Below are positions 47,664-58,496 of a stretch of DNA of 64,000 nt, piece by piece. The DNA lies in contig JACONQ010000020.1 of assembly GCA_014281115.1 (NCBI GenBank), positions 186,001 through 250,000 on the forward strand, in the 5' to 3' direction. A program made the translations under genes and the position numbers. Origin of the DNA: Laburnicola sp. R22_1. Lineage: Eukaryota > Ascomycota > Dothideomycetes > Pleosporales > Didymosphaeriaceae. Under the pieces are notes generated by a model. It had not been told where the DNA came from, ran no database searches, and saw only the letters and a list, made by a program, of their open reading frames with translations. Numbering within the stretch: the stretch's first letter is position 1; each line of letters begins with the position of its first letter.

Positions 47664-50414
47664 CGGCGCGCAGATCCGCCAGGAGGGCTCACGCTTTGCC
47701 GCTACCCACGTTACCGGCGGATCGCTCTTCCAGGGCAACTTCGTCGGCCTCACCATAAGTGAGCGCGTGCTGCCAGTAACTGGCTTTGGCTTTCATGCTC
47801 ACCACGCGCAGACTCCACCGCCGCCGCCCAGCCCGATTATGCAGGCCAGTTCGCCCACTCCTCGCTCGCGCCCGTCAAGGCCTTCGTCGCCCGCGACGTC
47901 CTGCACGACCAGATCCACACGCAGCTCGACACTCATGAGGCAGACGCGAGCACCCGCACGCTTGCGGTGTGGGGACTGGGCGGGGCCGGGAAGACGCAGC
48001 TGGTGCTAGACTACGTGCGACGGCACCGCGCCGAGTACAAGGCCACATTCTGGATTGAGGCAGGCCGGAAGGAGTCGCTGGAGCGCGACATCGTCCACCT
48101 GTACCAGACGCTGTTTGGATTGACAGCAGCCGCGGGCGCAGAGACGGTTGGTGTCGAGGATGCTTTGACGGGCGTGAAGAGCTGGTTCTCTAGGCGGCAA
48201 GGGCTATGGCTGATGGTGTTCGACGGCGCCGACGCTATCGAGGACAACATAGCCAGCGGATATATCGACATACAGCACTTCATCCTAGATGTGGCGTCTC
48301 TACATGTCATCGTCACGAGTCGAAGCAGCGCGGCGGGGGATATGACGCAGCTGGAGGGAGTGCAGGTGGGCGAGATGGAGGAGGGGCAGGCGGTCGAGCT
48401 GTTCTACCGCTACTCCCAGCTTCCACGCGACGACGCGAGGATAAAAAACGAGGTCAAAGCTATTGTTATGGAGCTCGGGTGTCTGGCGCTCGCAGTCACT
48501 CTTGCGGCAGCATACGTGGGGACAACACAACGGCTGCAGTCCGACATCAAGGGATACCTTCCAGAATATCGGCAGCGGCGGCGCGAACTGCTTAAGCGAA
48601 AGCCGGAGAGCTTGGTGCACCAATACAGCGAGAGCGTGCTTACGACATGGGAGACGTCGTATCGAGCAGTGTCCGAGCAGTGTCCCAAGGCATCGATGCT
48701 GATAACGGTGCTGTTGTGCTTAAGCTTCGACGACATCTTCCTTGGACTGTTTAGCATTAACGGACAAGTAGAAGATGCAAGCTGCACAGACGACAAAGTC
48801 GACGGTAACAATGCGAGCTGGAGGCGTCTCCTCTCTCTGGGTCAGAGGTTGGACGGGTATAGGATCGAAGAGTGTTTCCAGGTGCTGCAGAAGTACTCGC
48901 TGGTGTAGTGGAAGGCGGACCAGCAGAGCTACACGATGCACAAGCTGGTGCACGCATGGGGTTTCGATCGGCTGACAGGAGATGAGCAACGCAAGATCAG
49001 CTAGGTGGCGCTTGGGCTTGTTCTAGAAGTAGTAGAGGCTGTAAAAGACAGTAGGGCGGCGGAAGACAAGCTGCGGGTGGTGCCGCATGTGATGGCGAAC
49101 TTTGCAGCGCTAGGCGGCGGAAATGGGCGGTGGAAGGAAGTCACAGAGGGCTTATTAGATGAGTTGGAGAGAGTAAGCCTATTCCTTGGCAATGTTGGGA
49201 AATGGTCGGAAGAGCATGCAGTGCAAGAGATTGTGTTAGATGAGAGGAGGCGGATCCTCGGGGAGGAGCATCCTTCCACCATCTCGGCGATGAACAACCT
49301 CGCCCTCACACTCGGAGAGCAAGGCCAGCTGGACGAGGCAGCGGAGATGAAGGAGGTACTGGAGAAGATGAGGCGGATCCTCGGGGAGGAGCATCCTTCC
49401 ACCATCTCGGCGATGAACAACCTCGCTCTCACACTCGGAGAGCAAGGCCAGCTGGACGAGGCAGCCAAGATGTTTAAGGAGGTGCTGGAGAAGAGACGGC
49501 GGATCCTCGGAGAGGAGCATCCGGACACCATCTCGGCGATGAACAACCTTGCCAACACGCTTAGAGACCAAGGCCAGCTGGACGAGGCAGCCAAGATGTT
49601 TAAGGAGGTGCTGGAGAAGAGGCGGCGGATCCTCGGAGAGGAGCATCCAAACATCATCTCGGCGATGAACAACCTCGCTCTCACACTCGGAGACCAAGGC
49701 CAGCTGGACGAGGCAGCCAAGATGTTTAAGGAGGTGCTGGAGAAGATGAGGCGGATCCTCGGGGAGGAGCATCCTTCCACCATCTCGGCGATGAACAACC
49801 TTGCCAACACACTTAGAGACCAAGGCCAGCTGGACGAGGCAGCCAAGATGCAGAAGGAGGTGCTGGAGAAGATGAGGCGGATCCTCGGGGAGGAGCATCC
49901 TTCCACCATCTCGGCGATGAACAACCTCGCTCTCATACTCAGAGACCAAGGCCAGCTGGACGCGGCAGCCAAGATGTTTAAGGAGGTGCTAGAGAAGAGG
50001 AGGCGGATCCTCGGGGAGGAGCATCCAGACACCATCTCGGCGATGAACAACTTCGCTCTCACACTCGGAGACGAAGGCCAGCTAGACGAGGCAGCCAAGA
50101 TGTTTAAGGAGGTGCTAGAGAAGAGGCGGCGGATCCTCGGGGAGGAGCATCCTTCCACCATCTCGGCGATGAGCAACCTCGCGAGCACACTCGGAGACCA
50201 AGGCCGGCTAGACGAGGCAGCAGAGATGCAGAAGGAGGTGCTAGAGAAGATGAGGCGGATCCTCGGGGAGGAGCATCCTCGTACCAGGACAGCCGCACAG
50301 AATCTTGTCATTGTGGTGCAACGTCAAAGCGTGCAGCAAGGCTCAATCCGCACGCCCAGTCGTCGCAAAAGAGCACGATTATTAATGCTTTTAGGTATTC
50401 AGTCATATACATAG
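47605..50414 (+). pseudogene. NLR2: NB-ARC/TPR gene with two stop codons
   Basis: Inverted paralogue of NLR1. Exon 1 is 47605-47758, the intron 47759-47811 (53 bp) and exon 2 47812-50414. The N-terminal motif reads EGSRFAATHVTGGSLFQGN. NB-ARC has WGLGGAGKTQL, WLMVFDGAD and VIVTSRSS. Two TAG codons at 48906-48908 (NLR1 has CAG) and 49002-49004 break an otherwise continuous frame. Eight complete TPRs follow, the first one residue short (EMKEVLEK), then the same partial last repeat as NLR1. It continues 29 residues beyond the NLR1 stop, ending GIQSYT. Loss of six TPRs relative to NLR1 accounts for most of the arm length difference. Confidence 0.9.
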
Positions 50415-51253
50415 CTTCCTTGTTACTTTATCGTGTTAGTAGTTAAATATTACTTATAGTCGTGCCACCTACAGTTGAGAAGTAGACATGGACTGCGAAC
50501 TATTTAAAAATGCCGCCAGCCTAACTTGATAGTACGCTATAATAATAAGACGTCGTACAAGCACACAGCAGGCGGTTCCTAACACGCGTACTGTAACCGC
50601 TAGCGCTAGAATGGCACAAATATGCATAGTTAGTTTACTTGCATCGTAGAGTTAATTTCGTTTCCCCTAGGCGCCCTATATCGTACGTTTTGACGTGCAC
50701 CCTTGTAGATTTATAACTTAAGCGAGCCATATTAGACGCGAGAGACGCACTTAAACTAGGGTACTCTGCCAAGCTTTACAGCAGTCTATGCGGGACAGCA
50801 AAACGCCGAATGGTACCGGGTCTGATTATATAATATTACTGACATGTCCGCTTCTAGGCTAATTACTTTCTGGAAGTACTGCCCTCTATAGCGGATAGTT
50901 ATTTTCTACGGCGGCTGCATATAATAAGTGTCTTAAGTAGTTAATATATAATTCTTATATGTTTGAAAAATTGTTTATTCAATTTTAAGCGTATAATAGT
51001 AAAGGACACTGTTGTTGTGCGAGAAACGGTGTTACGGCGACACACCATACAGAGAGCAAGTCACGTAATGCAACATTAAAGTCGAGGTAAATTTTACACA
51101 AAAGCTACGGCATAGCGCCGTAATGTGCCTCATTTCGGTCTGCTGTTGACTTGATGGAAGACAATCATAGGGCAGGCTGTAGGTTGATTAGAAGTCAAAG
51201 TACCTCTGTTCCCTTCCGGGATGCAGGGGTTTCCGCCACACAGGGGGGGAGGT
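50415..51253 (+). repeat. Right outer arm, non-coding part of inverted repeat
   Basis: Inverted partner of 39545-40400. Compared with the left arm it shows an excess of C-to-T and G-to-A differences (for example acgatttttcgagcac on the left against acaatttttcaaacat on the right). This matches the stops in NLR2. Confidence 0.88.
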
Positions 51254-52154
51254 TATAGGCATAGTATACATTTTCTTAAGGAGATAGGCAGGATGCCCAA
51301 AACGTACTAGTGGGACCAACGGGAAGAGAATTCGAGCTCCAGATGCTCCCGCTAAGCCCATAAGGTAGTGGTTAACGACTAGTATTTGTCAGCAGCTGTC
51401 GCTTAACTTAAGGTCCAGTTTTCAGACCCTAGTCCCAAAACCGGGACCAATATACAGATAAAAGTATAAAAACAGATATAGACGACTTCTTAAGCATTAC
51501 TATCGCGGTCTCGATGCTGGGCTTTCTGGGTGACTCAGCAACAGCGCCAGCGTCAATGACATAATTGTGGCTAGTGATACACCCGAGTGCGGACCGCTAC
51601 AACACCAACCCAAAACAAGTCGCCGCTTTCACATCGCCTTGGCTGTGCTTGATCTAATTTCCGTGGGTCCTGTTCCGGTTCCAGCTGCAGAGCCGTTCTG
51701 GTTTGGATTTTGACACCCTAGCTCGGATCTGCCCCGCCCATGGGAGCCGTTTTGGAGCACGCTGCACCAACTCCCGCAAGTCATGTGCTGTCTGGAGGCG
51801 ACAACACCTCCTGATCACTTTCCACCTATACCACCAAAACCACCCGACTCCGCGTGTGTGTGTGTTTTTTCTATTATGGCCATGCACCCTACGGGTATGG
51901 GCCGTTGCGATGCGCCAGCTAGATACATCCTGCTGCTCTTTGCTCTCTCCAGTTCAGAAGCCAACCGCGAGACCTGCTCATCCCTTGTCTAACGCCATGC
52001 TTAAGAAAATCCGCTTACTTATAGTGGCTTAGCAGTCTGCGCAAACGCCTGCGGTGAACGTTCCTCCTCCAAGTCCACAATTTTGGTAACCATATACTGC
52101 AAGTATTTTCCCCTGTCCCTATCCGTATGTATTTGTGAATCTCAGGTCCTCAAA
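51254..52154. other. Spacer between the NLR unit and the tetraspanin gene
   Basis: No gene supported. A segment near 51503-51552 (tatcgcggtctcgatgctgg region, then gactcagcaacagcgc) repeats 35027-35076. Confidence 0.5.
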
Positions 52155-53165
52155 TCATGCATTCTGAACAGGTGGATGTTGCTGCTCCTCATCAGCTCTT
52201 CCACCAGAGGCATTCGTGGCCGGCTGCGCGTCTCCCTCGATAGCTCGTCGAGGACGATTCTCAGCCTCGCCATCACTGGCATCCTCCTCCACCCTATCTG
52301 TGTATCGGTTGAAGTCAGAGAGGTAATCAATGGCTTGTCGTGGGCGGCCATTGCCATGTTCTTCGTCGGCGATGATGCGGGAGAGGCGACCAGGGAGGAT
52401 TCGGTAGAGCCAGGACTCGCGCTGCGTAGGAATGGCGATGATGACGACCTGACAACATTAGAACGAGGGATATCGGAATGAATGGGTGGGGACAGAGCTC
52501 ACCTGCCAAATGAAGACCAGCCCAACTATACCCATGAGTCGGCCGGCCATCCGCTGCTCCTCGCCCTTCCATGGCCCCAAGCATCCATTCGTGCGCCCAA
52601 ATGTAGTCTCGCATGAACGCGCGTCATGCGTCTTATCCGGAAACGGCCACGCCATATCGCGCGAGTTCTTCAACCCACAGCAATTGAACGCCTGCTGAAT
52701 AGTCCGTATCGCGTCGACATTCTTGTGACTAAACAGCGTCGTCCATCGCTCTCGCAGGCGGCAGTCGAGCCCGGCTGGCGGAGCGGCATGCGTGCCGAGC
52801 AGCGTGATGACGACAGTCGAGTATATGAAGATGATCGTGTTCGCGATGATTACATATGGCGGGCGGGGCGTGTTATCGCGGGGCGTCTCGCCACGGGGCA
52901 AGCGCTTGCGTTGCTCTTGCTGGCGAGTCAGGCTGTAGCCAGCTGGGAGGATGATGCCGGAGACGATTGGGAGTAAAGTTGTTGCAAGGGCGAGGCTGTC
53001 AGGGATAGGAACGGAGAGGTGGCTCAAACGAGAGAAGGCAACGCTCGCCAACACGACGAGGACGAGGAGCCACTGCCGATCAATCAGTCATGTTGCTAGG
53101 CTGTAAATGCTGCAACAAACCAGAATGCTAACGCTAATAACAATCTGCTTCCTGGTGAACTTCAT
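52155..53165 (-). CDS. Fungal tetraspanin-like membrane protein
   Basis: Three exons (53121-53165, 52503-53072 and 52155-52448; introns of 48 and 54 bp, all phase 0) give an intact 302 aa protein. Four membrane segments are visible: IVISVSILWLLVLVVLASVA, LALATTLLPIVSGIILPAGY, YVIIANTIIFIYSTVVITLL and LMGIVGLVFIWQVVIIAI. The large loop between segments 3 and 4 carries the tetraspanin signature FNCCGLKNSRDMAWPF plus further cysteines (LDC, RSCETTF, GCLG) for disulphides. The cytoplasmic tail is acidic and glutamine-rich. Tetraspanins organise membrane protein assemblies; in fungi some are needed for infection structures. Its intact splicing and single-copy look mark it as an ordinary host gene in a transposon-rich area. 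Confidence 0.9.
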
Positions 53166-53283
53166 GGCTGCTATGCTGTTTTGGCTGCAATTCGCTGTCG
53201 GACTATCTAGGTGAATGCAAAGCTAGAAGTGTAGGGCGAGTAGATAATGTCAGTGAACGCTCAAGGCTGCGGTTGGAGGGTAA

Positions 53284-53814
53284 TCAAGCTTCTTTGAGGG
53301 CCGTGCAGCTGCCCCCGCACCGCTTGCAGATCAGAGGAGGGGGCGTCCCTACGCGCTGACATTGGTAGCACGGCGGGTGATCATGCGGCTCGCAGCATGC
53401 CACCAGCCATCTCATGTCGAATAGGACGCGTGATTTGTGAGGCGGTAATGCGTAGGCTGATATCCTGCATCTTTTATTGTCGGGCCGAGAATCACTGTTA
53501 TCCCCTGCACCGTCAACATCGCCCGCACACGGGCCACCTTTTGATGGCCAATCGGATGATCGCTCCGACTCTGCATGAACACCGAGATTTATGAACTTTG
53601 TGTGTAGATTTGTACAGAGGCCGCATCTGTACATGGCGTTTTTGAGTGCAAGGGCGTTTCCCGTATGGGCATTCAGCGAGCGCCGGCGCATGCTGCGGGG
53701 TACAAAAGAAGGGTGCGGCGATATGAGCCGCACGGCATTGTCGTGCACGGGCGATTTTGGCGTGCGGGCATTCGCGCTACGGTCAAATTGGCCGTGTGGG
53801 TGAATCGACCGCAC
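53284..53814 (-). CDS. Possible cysteine-rich small protein
   Basis: An open minus-strand frame of 176 codons; the first ATG in it gives a protein starting MRRRSLNAHTGN of about 135 aa. Paired cysteines occur at YRCGLC and, near the end, PCYQCQRVGTPPPLICKRCG, which could bind zinc. The family is not recognised and no intron signals are needed. The upstream part (53750-53860) is rich in short GC palindromes such as gcccgcacgggc. Coding status is uncertain. Confidence 0.3.
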   Translation of the reverse strand: MRSIHPHGQFDRSANARTPKSPVHDNAVRLISPHPSFVPRSMRRRSLNAHTGNALALKNAMYRCGLCTNLHTKFINLGVHAESERSSDWPSKGGPCAGDVDGAGDNSDSRPDNKRCRISAYALPPHKSRVLFDMRWLVACCEPHDHPPCYQCQRVGTPPPLICKRCGGSCTALKEA

Positions 53815-53980
53815 AGAGAGTTCGCCCGCACGGGCGGATTGTAGCGTGGGGGTGCTTAAGGCGCAGGGGCTGATAGGCCGTACTTCCTAACCCGCCAACG
53901 TGGGACCTGCCCTTCGGGGAGTGCCGCCCGCATGGAGGCAGCCCGCCCGGGAACCTGGTCCACAGGAGCTTCAGTCACTA

Positions 53981-54530
53981 ATGTCTGTCCCTGGGTAGCG
54001 AGACACACTGTGTGGCGAGACAAATAAGGGGTAACGTCCCCCCCTGCGTAACGCAAAGCACCCCGTGCCGCAAAAGATTTCCTATAAAAGCATCTCCACC
54101 CTCCACCCCACAGTAAATTAAATCGTATCAATGGCAATCCTCTTCTTCCAAGAATTCTCCTTAATCTGATGGTGAGTGGCGAAAAAATTACAGCGCTCTT
54201 ACTTATGCTCTTAGTCGTCCCTTTTAAGGCCTCTTAAACCGCACCTGGTTTATATCCCTACAATAAGACGGCTATGTATAAATGCTAGAGTTCGGGGGTC
54301 CTAAACGATAGCTCTATAGTGTAAGGAAGTATTGCAGAGCTTGCAGATACTCGGTCCGCAGTATAATGCAATCCGGATTTATCCGCGCGGAGAGGGTCAT
54401 AAGCATGATTTTCGCGGGCCGATCTAACGAGCTTACGTGGTGTATCGCTGGAAAATAACGTCCATCCCTGCGGAGCGAGAAACCCCCTACGCCGAGAATT
54501 ATGAGGGCTACTTTAACTTCGAGCGATTAA
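53981..54530 (+). repeat. Cluster of solo ACGTCC-type transposon ends
   Basis: Three sites directly following TA start with atgtctgtccctgggtagcg (53981), acgtcccccc-tgcgtaacgc (54034) and acgtccatccctgcggagcg (54458). The first and third continue with gagaca/gagaaa and aaat-aagggg/attatgaggg like the ends at 16720 and 17636. All point the same way, and no inverted partner is seen, so they are probably decayed single ends of related elements. Confidence 0.6.
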
Positions 54531-54913
54531 TTAATAACTAACAGACGGATGCTTCAGGAATCCATTTCTGCTCCCTCACGTTTCCAGATTCGGAACCTTT
54601 AAAAATACACAGGACCATCACAGTCATTGGTTGAACTGGGGGCCCGTTTTGGAACTTTCCCATGACATGATATTACGGCAAAAGACCGCCTTACCACTAC
54701 AGTACTTTGCAAAACCGCCCTCACCCTTTGCGTAAGCGACGATTCTGTACGACCCTCGTCCGCCTAGGATACCCCTTGCTAGTCTCGGCCAATAGCAGAA
54801 TGTCGAGATCCACTAGCTCTAAGCGAGCTAGCTCGTAATCACGAAGTACTCTTGTCTGTAAAATAGGTCTAGTGCAATGCTAAAGTAATAAGCTTAATAT
54901 ATAATACAAGGTA

Positions 54914-56756
54914 ACGTGCCCACCACTGAATGGCGCACACCACTAAAATGGCGCACCTCTACATAAAACTATCTTTGCACATTAATAACACTCCACCACA
55001 ACATACAATAAAGGCGTACAATAGCTAGAATTAATCCTCTACTTCTACTGCATCTTTCTTGCATGTGCGCTTATTATGTCCTGCCTCGCCGCAGTTCTTG
55101 CAGCGTCGAATACCTCCTGTACTACCACCTGCGCGCACCCTCTCCTGACGCCTCTCCACATCTAACTGGATCTTAACATCTCTTTGCTCAACTATATCCT
55201 CTGCCTCTGCCTGTGATAGGGTCCCTCCCTTCTGGATTCGCTTTTTCTTGCGCTTTTTACGTTCAGATGCTGCCTGGTTTGCCTCCTCAAGGTTGGCTAT
55301 TCTAGCCTCAAGCAACGTGTGTGAGTGGACCTTCAAAGTTGATCCCTTTTTGACCTGCAGCACCATCTCAATGATAGAATCAGGTGATAATTCCTTATTA
55401 TCCATTATCCTCTTGACAATCAACGTCGTTTGAGCCTCTATCTCCCAGGCGTTGCTTGGTGTTTTGGGTTGCCAAGAGGTAGGCCCTGGTGCAGGTGGTG
55501 TTGGCGTACGAGGCTGTACTTCAAGCCTAGATAACACCACATCTGGGTTATGTGGGACTAAGCCAGTTGCTCGAAAGCTTGATAAGATATTGTTCTTTGA
55601 GAATGCCTTGTTAAATATTGGCTTAAAGGCAGCCAGGAAGGCTTTCTTGTCGATGTGGTAGATGTGGCTGTCTGCCAAGCCCCTGATTTCCTTCTTGTAC
55701 GCCTGCTTTAGCGGGGCAAAACAACCCACATCAAGTGGCTGTAGAATGTGCGATGAATGTGGAGGCATACAGAGGGTAATAATCTTGCTTTCCTCGCAGA
55801 GGTCCTGGAAAGCGAGCGACTTGTGGCTCTCGTGGCCATCAAGAATCAACAGCCGGTGGCTACCCACTGTCCTTGCCTCTGTATGCTGGATAAAGTGCTG
55901 CAACCAGGCAAGACCAAGCTTATTTGTTGTCCACCCATTCTTGCTAACGCCTATCCTCCAATCTTTTGGGTTGTTGTGATACCAGGCCTGGTCGTGGTGC
56001 TTTGCTTTGAGGATAAGGAATGGTGGAATTGACCACCCCATCGCGTTGATGCCAGCGATCAACGTCACCCACTCACGATCACCAGGTTGAACTCCAAGTG
56101 GCTTAAGGCGTCTCTCAGAGGCTGTTACTACCTTAACAGACCCTCCAACGCCCATCTGGAAGCCAGTCTCATCAAAATTATAGACGTCTTCGTCCAGAAT
56201 CCCATACTTGGCCTTAACGTTGCGTACAAGATTGAACCAGGGCCCAATAATAGCTGGGTTGCTGCACAGGACTCTCTGATGATCCCGCTGTCTTGTCACC
56301 TGAGATTTGATCTCAGGTCTCCGACGTACAAGCCTGTAGGCCCAGTTTTCTCCAACCTGGCCACCACTACGTACAGCTAGTAGTTGGTTGGCCATCTCTC
56401 GTACGTAGCTGAGCGTAGGGGCGAATCCTCGCGCGTCAAGCTTCCTGATAGTCTGTATAATCGCCTCCTCTTCATGCCTCTGCAGCTTTGATGCATTGTG
56501 GTGAGTATTGTGATCAGAAGCTGGTTTAGCGCGTTGCCTTCGAAGGGTAGTTTCAGGCACGTTGTACACAGCAGCAGCACGTCGCAGGCTTAACGACGCG
56601 TCGGATTTCATAGCCTGGATAGCAAGGATAATCCTATCTGTCTGGGGACGTAATTCAAGATTAGGTTGTTGTGGCATTGTGGAGATGGTAGAAAGTGGTG
56701 TGGTCTTGGCACAGTGCGCCATTTCAGTGGTGTGCGCCATTCAGTGGTGGGCACGT
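54914..56756 (-). mobile_element. Complete pogo-type DNA transposon
   Basis: 1843 bp, with 43 bp terminal inverted repeats starting acgtgcccaccactgaatgg (one mismatch between ends). It is flanked by a TA duplication at 54912-54913 and 56757-56758. It encodes a single intact transposase on the minus strand. The near-perfect ends and unbroken frame indicate a recent insertion that has not been mutated by RIP. Confidence 0.96.
55031..56740 (-). CDS. Pogo-type DDE transposase with C-terminal zinc knuckle
   Basis: 569 codons without interruption. The first ATG (56740) lies inside the terminal repeat; M22 (MPQQPNLELRPQT, at 56677) is a more likely start. Domains: psq-type HTH (about 30-75), CENP-B-like HTH (about 85-150), then the DDE core with D190 in YNFDETGFQM, D301 in LLILDGHESH and D337 in LQPLDVGCFAPLKQAY, giving a DD35D spacing. 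A lysine-rich region (KKRKKKRIQKGG) precedes a CCHC knuckle, CKNCGEAGHNKRTC, close to the C-terminus. The knuckle is unusual for a DNA transposase and may add nucleic-acid binding. Likely catalytically competent. Confidence 0.95.
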   Translation of the reverse strand: MAHTTEMAHCAKTTPLSTISTMPQQPNLELRPQTDRIILAIQAMKSDASLSLRRAAAVYNVPETTLRRQRAKPASDHNTHHNASKLQRHEEEAIIQTIRKLDARGFAPTLSYVREMANQLLAVRSGGQVGENWAYRLVRRRPEIKSQVTRQRDHQRVLCSNPAIIGPWFNLVRNVKAKYGILDEDVYNFDETGFQMGVGGSVKVVTASERRLKPLGVQPGDREWVTLIAGINAMGWSIPPFLILKAKHHDQAWYHNNPKDWRIGVSKNGWTTNKLGLAWLQHFIQHTEARTVGSHRLLILDGHESHKSLAFQDLCEESKIITLCMPPHSSHILQPLDVGCFAPLKQAYKKEIRGLADSHIYHIDKKAFLAAFKPIFNKAFSKNNILSSFRATGLVPHNPDVVLSRLEVQPRTPTPPAPGPTSWQPKTPSNAWEIEAQTTLIVKRIMDNKELSPDSIIEMVLQVKKGSTLKVHSHTLLEARIANLEEANQAASERKKRKKKRIQKGGTLSQAEAEDIVEQRDVKIQLDVERRQERVRAGGSTGGIRRCKNCGEAGHNKRTCKKDAVEVED

Positions 56757-58496
56757 TACACTATATGGCAAGTTACTAATTAGTTGTGCCTTTCGCCTTC
56801 CCTTAGCAGTATGTTCTTAAGCGTACACTCTGCATCAGCATCTGCTCACTCCGCTTCCCACTCTTCTAAGACTGTCAAAGATAACACAAACACGGGGTGA
56901 CCAGCTTTTAGCACTTGCTGACGCTGCTGTACACACTGCCTCATTAAGACTATAGCCTCTGCACTCCGAGCTTGTGCTTTCCACGTGAAGGCCAGATTGG
57001 CCATGCTGGTCAGCGTGTCTGGATGGTCCGCTCCCAGCTTCGTCTTGCTCATCTCCATCACTTGCATCTCTAGCTCTTCCGCTGCATCCCACCGCCCTTG
57101 AAACCAGTAAGTCGACGCTAGGTTGTTCATGCTACCTAGCGTGTCAGGATGGTCCGCTCCTAGCTTCGTCTTACGAGTCTCCATCACTTGCACCTCCAGC
57201 TTCTCGGCATCGTCCCATCGCCCTTGATCACGGTATGTCGACGCTAGGTTGGCCATGCTAGTCAGCGTGTCGGGATGGTCCGCTCCCAGCTTCGTCTTGC
57301 TTGTCTCTATTACTTGCACAAACAGCGTCTCGCCATCGTCCCACCGCCCTCCAAGTATATATGCTAATCCGACCATTGCCACACTACACAGCGTGTCCTC
57401 GTGCTCTTGACCTAGCACTTTCTTTCGTGCCCTCATCGACTTCATAGCCAGCCTCTCAGCATCAGCTATGCTGCCTTTCATCCATGCATACCATGCTGCA
57501 CGATAAAGTACCGTAGCCCACTCTGCTAGCGACGACTCTGCATCTGGCTGATGTCCTACAGCCGACTTAGCATGCGCGAACAGTGCCTGACATGCCGCCC
57601 AGTTCTCGTATGCTCCTGTCGGAAACGCTGCGCACAGGTTACTAACAAACTGCTGCTTCCACCGCTCAAGCTTGCTGTTACCCTCGAGCCATTTCCGCGT
57701 TGCTAGCTGCACTAGTGCATGCATCTCAAAGCTCGTGCCAGTAGTGTCGACAGAAATGAAGCAGAAATTACGCAGCACTGCTACAGCAGCTTCAAACTCG
57801 TCGTCACCCGCGCTAGACTGCGATGTGTTGTCTTCTAAGTCGCTATCTCCATCATCGTCCTCCTTCTCTTCCTGATCTGTCTGGGCTTCTTCTCGTTCGG
57901 TGCGAGGCCTAAGTAAAGCCTATGGAATACCTTGTCGGTCGAAGAAGCTCATCAGCGAGAGCAGGTCTGCTGCGGATGGCCGTGTCTGCTGTATATACTC
58001 GAACGAGATCTGCCAGGTAACAACGATTGAGTTCTTCGCCTCCCAGTCTCGCCGCAGCTGTCCTTCGTCGTAGTCGAGGAGGCTTGTCTTCTTACGCTCG
58101 CTCTTCCTGTACTCAGCCAGGTACTTTGCCACAGAGCATCGCGGCGCCCTCTGCGAGATGTACGCTGCTGCTTGCACGATGGCGAGCGGCATGTACTCTA
58201 GCGCCGCGGCCAGCTCAGCAACATTGCTGCCGTCTGCCTGTGGTCCCAGCTTCTTTTCCAGCAAGGCTAGCGCCTGCGCCTCGCTCATCGGCTCCAGCAC
58301 GATAATGTCGCGCTGCTCCACTAGCTTCAGTGCCGCCTCTTTGTTTCGCGTTGTGATGAGGATCGAGCCGAGTTCGCAGTGAGGAAGGTACTCGCGCAGT
58401 GGTCTAGCTGCCATCTTCGAGCTACAGTGCCCGTGCACCAGGTGAGCCAGTTCGCCAGGTGAGCCACCACCCGGAACATCAGACGATCGAGAAATG

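Larger units (their letters stand above)
39545..51253. mobile_element. 11.7 kb TIR-bounded unit with inverted NLR arms
   Basis: The two ends are inverted copies starting acct(c)6-7tgtgtggcgg and followed by aaacccctgcatcccggaag. Both are directly flanked by TA (39543-39544 and 51254-51255), the target choice of Tc1/mariner/pogo elements. Homology continues inward through about 945 bp of non-coding DNA into the NLR genes, so the arms are about 39545-44080 and 47490-51253. The centre (44080-47490) is single copy and holds a pogo-type transposase and a hydrolase gene. The unit may be a giant pogo-type transposon with NLR cargo, or an inverted duplication of a smaller NLR-carrying element. Which one cannot be decided from one copy. 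Confidence 0.6.

Noticed and set aside
49001..50311. 436-codon minus-strand frame over the NLR2 repeats
   Set aside because: Same antisense effect of the TPR array; it repeats SSPRIRLIFSSTSF-like low-information text with no domain.
39545..51253. Starship-type giant element
   Set aside because: No DUF3435-type tyrosine recombinase was seen, and the borders are TA-flanked inverted repeats, which fits DDE elements instead.
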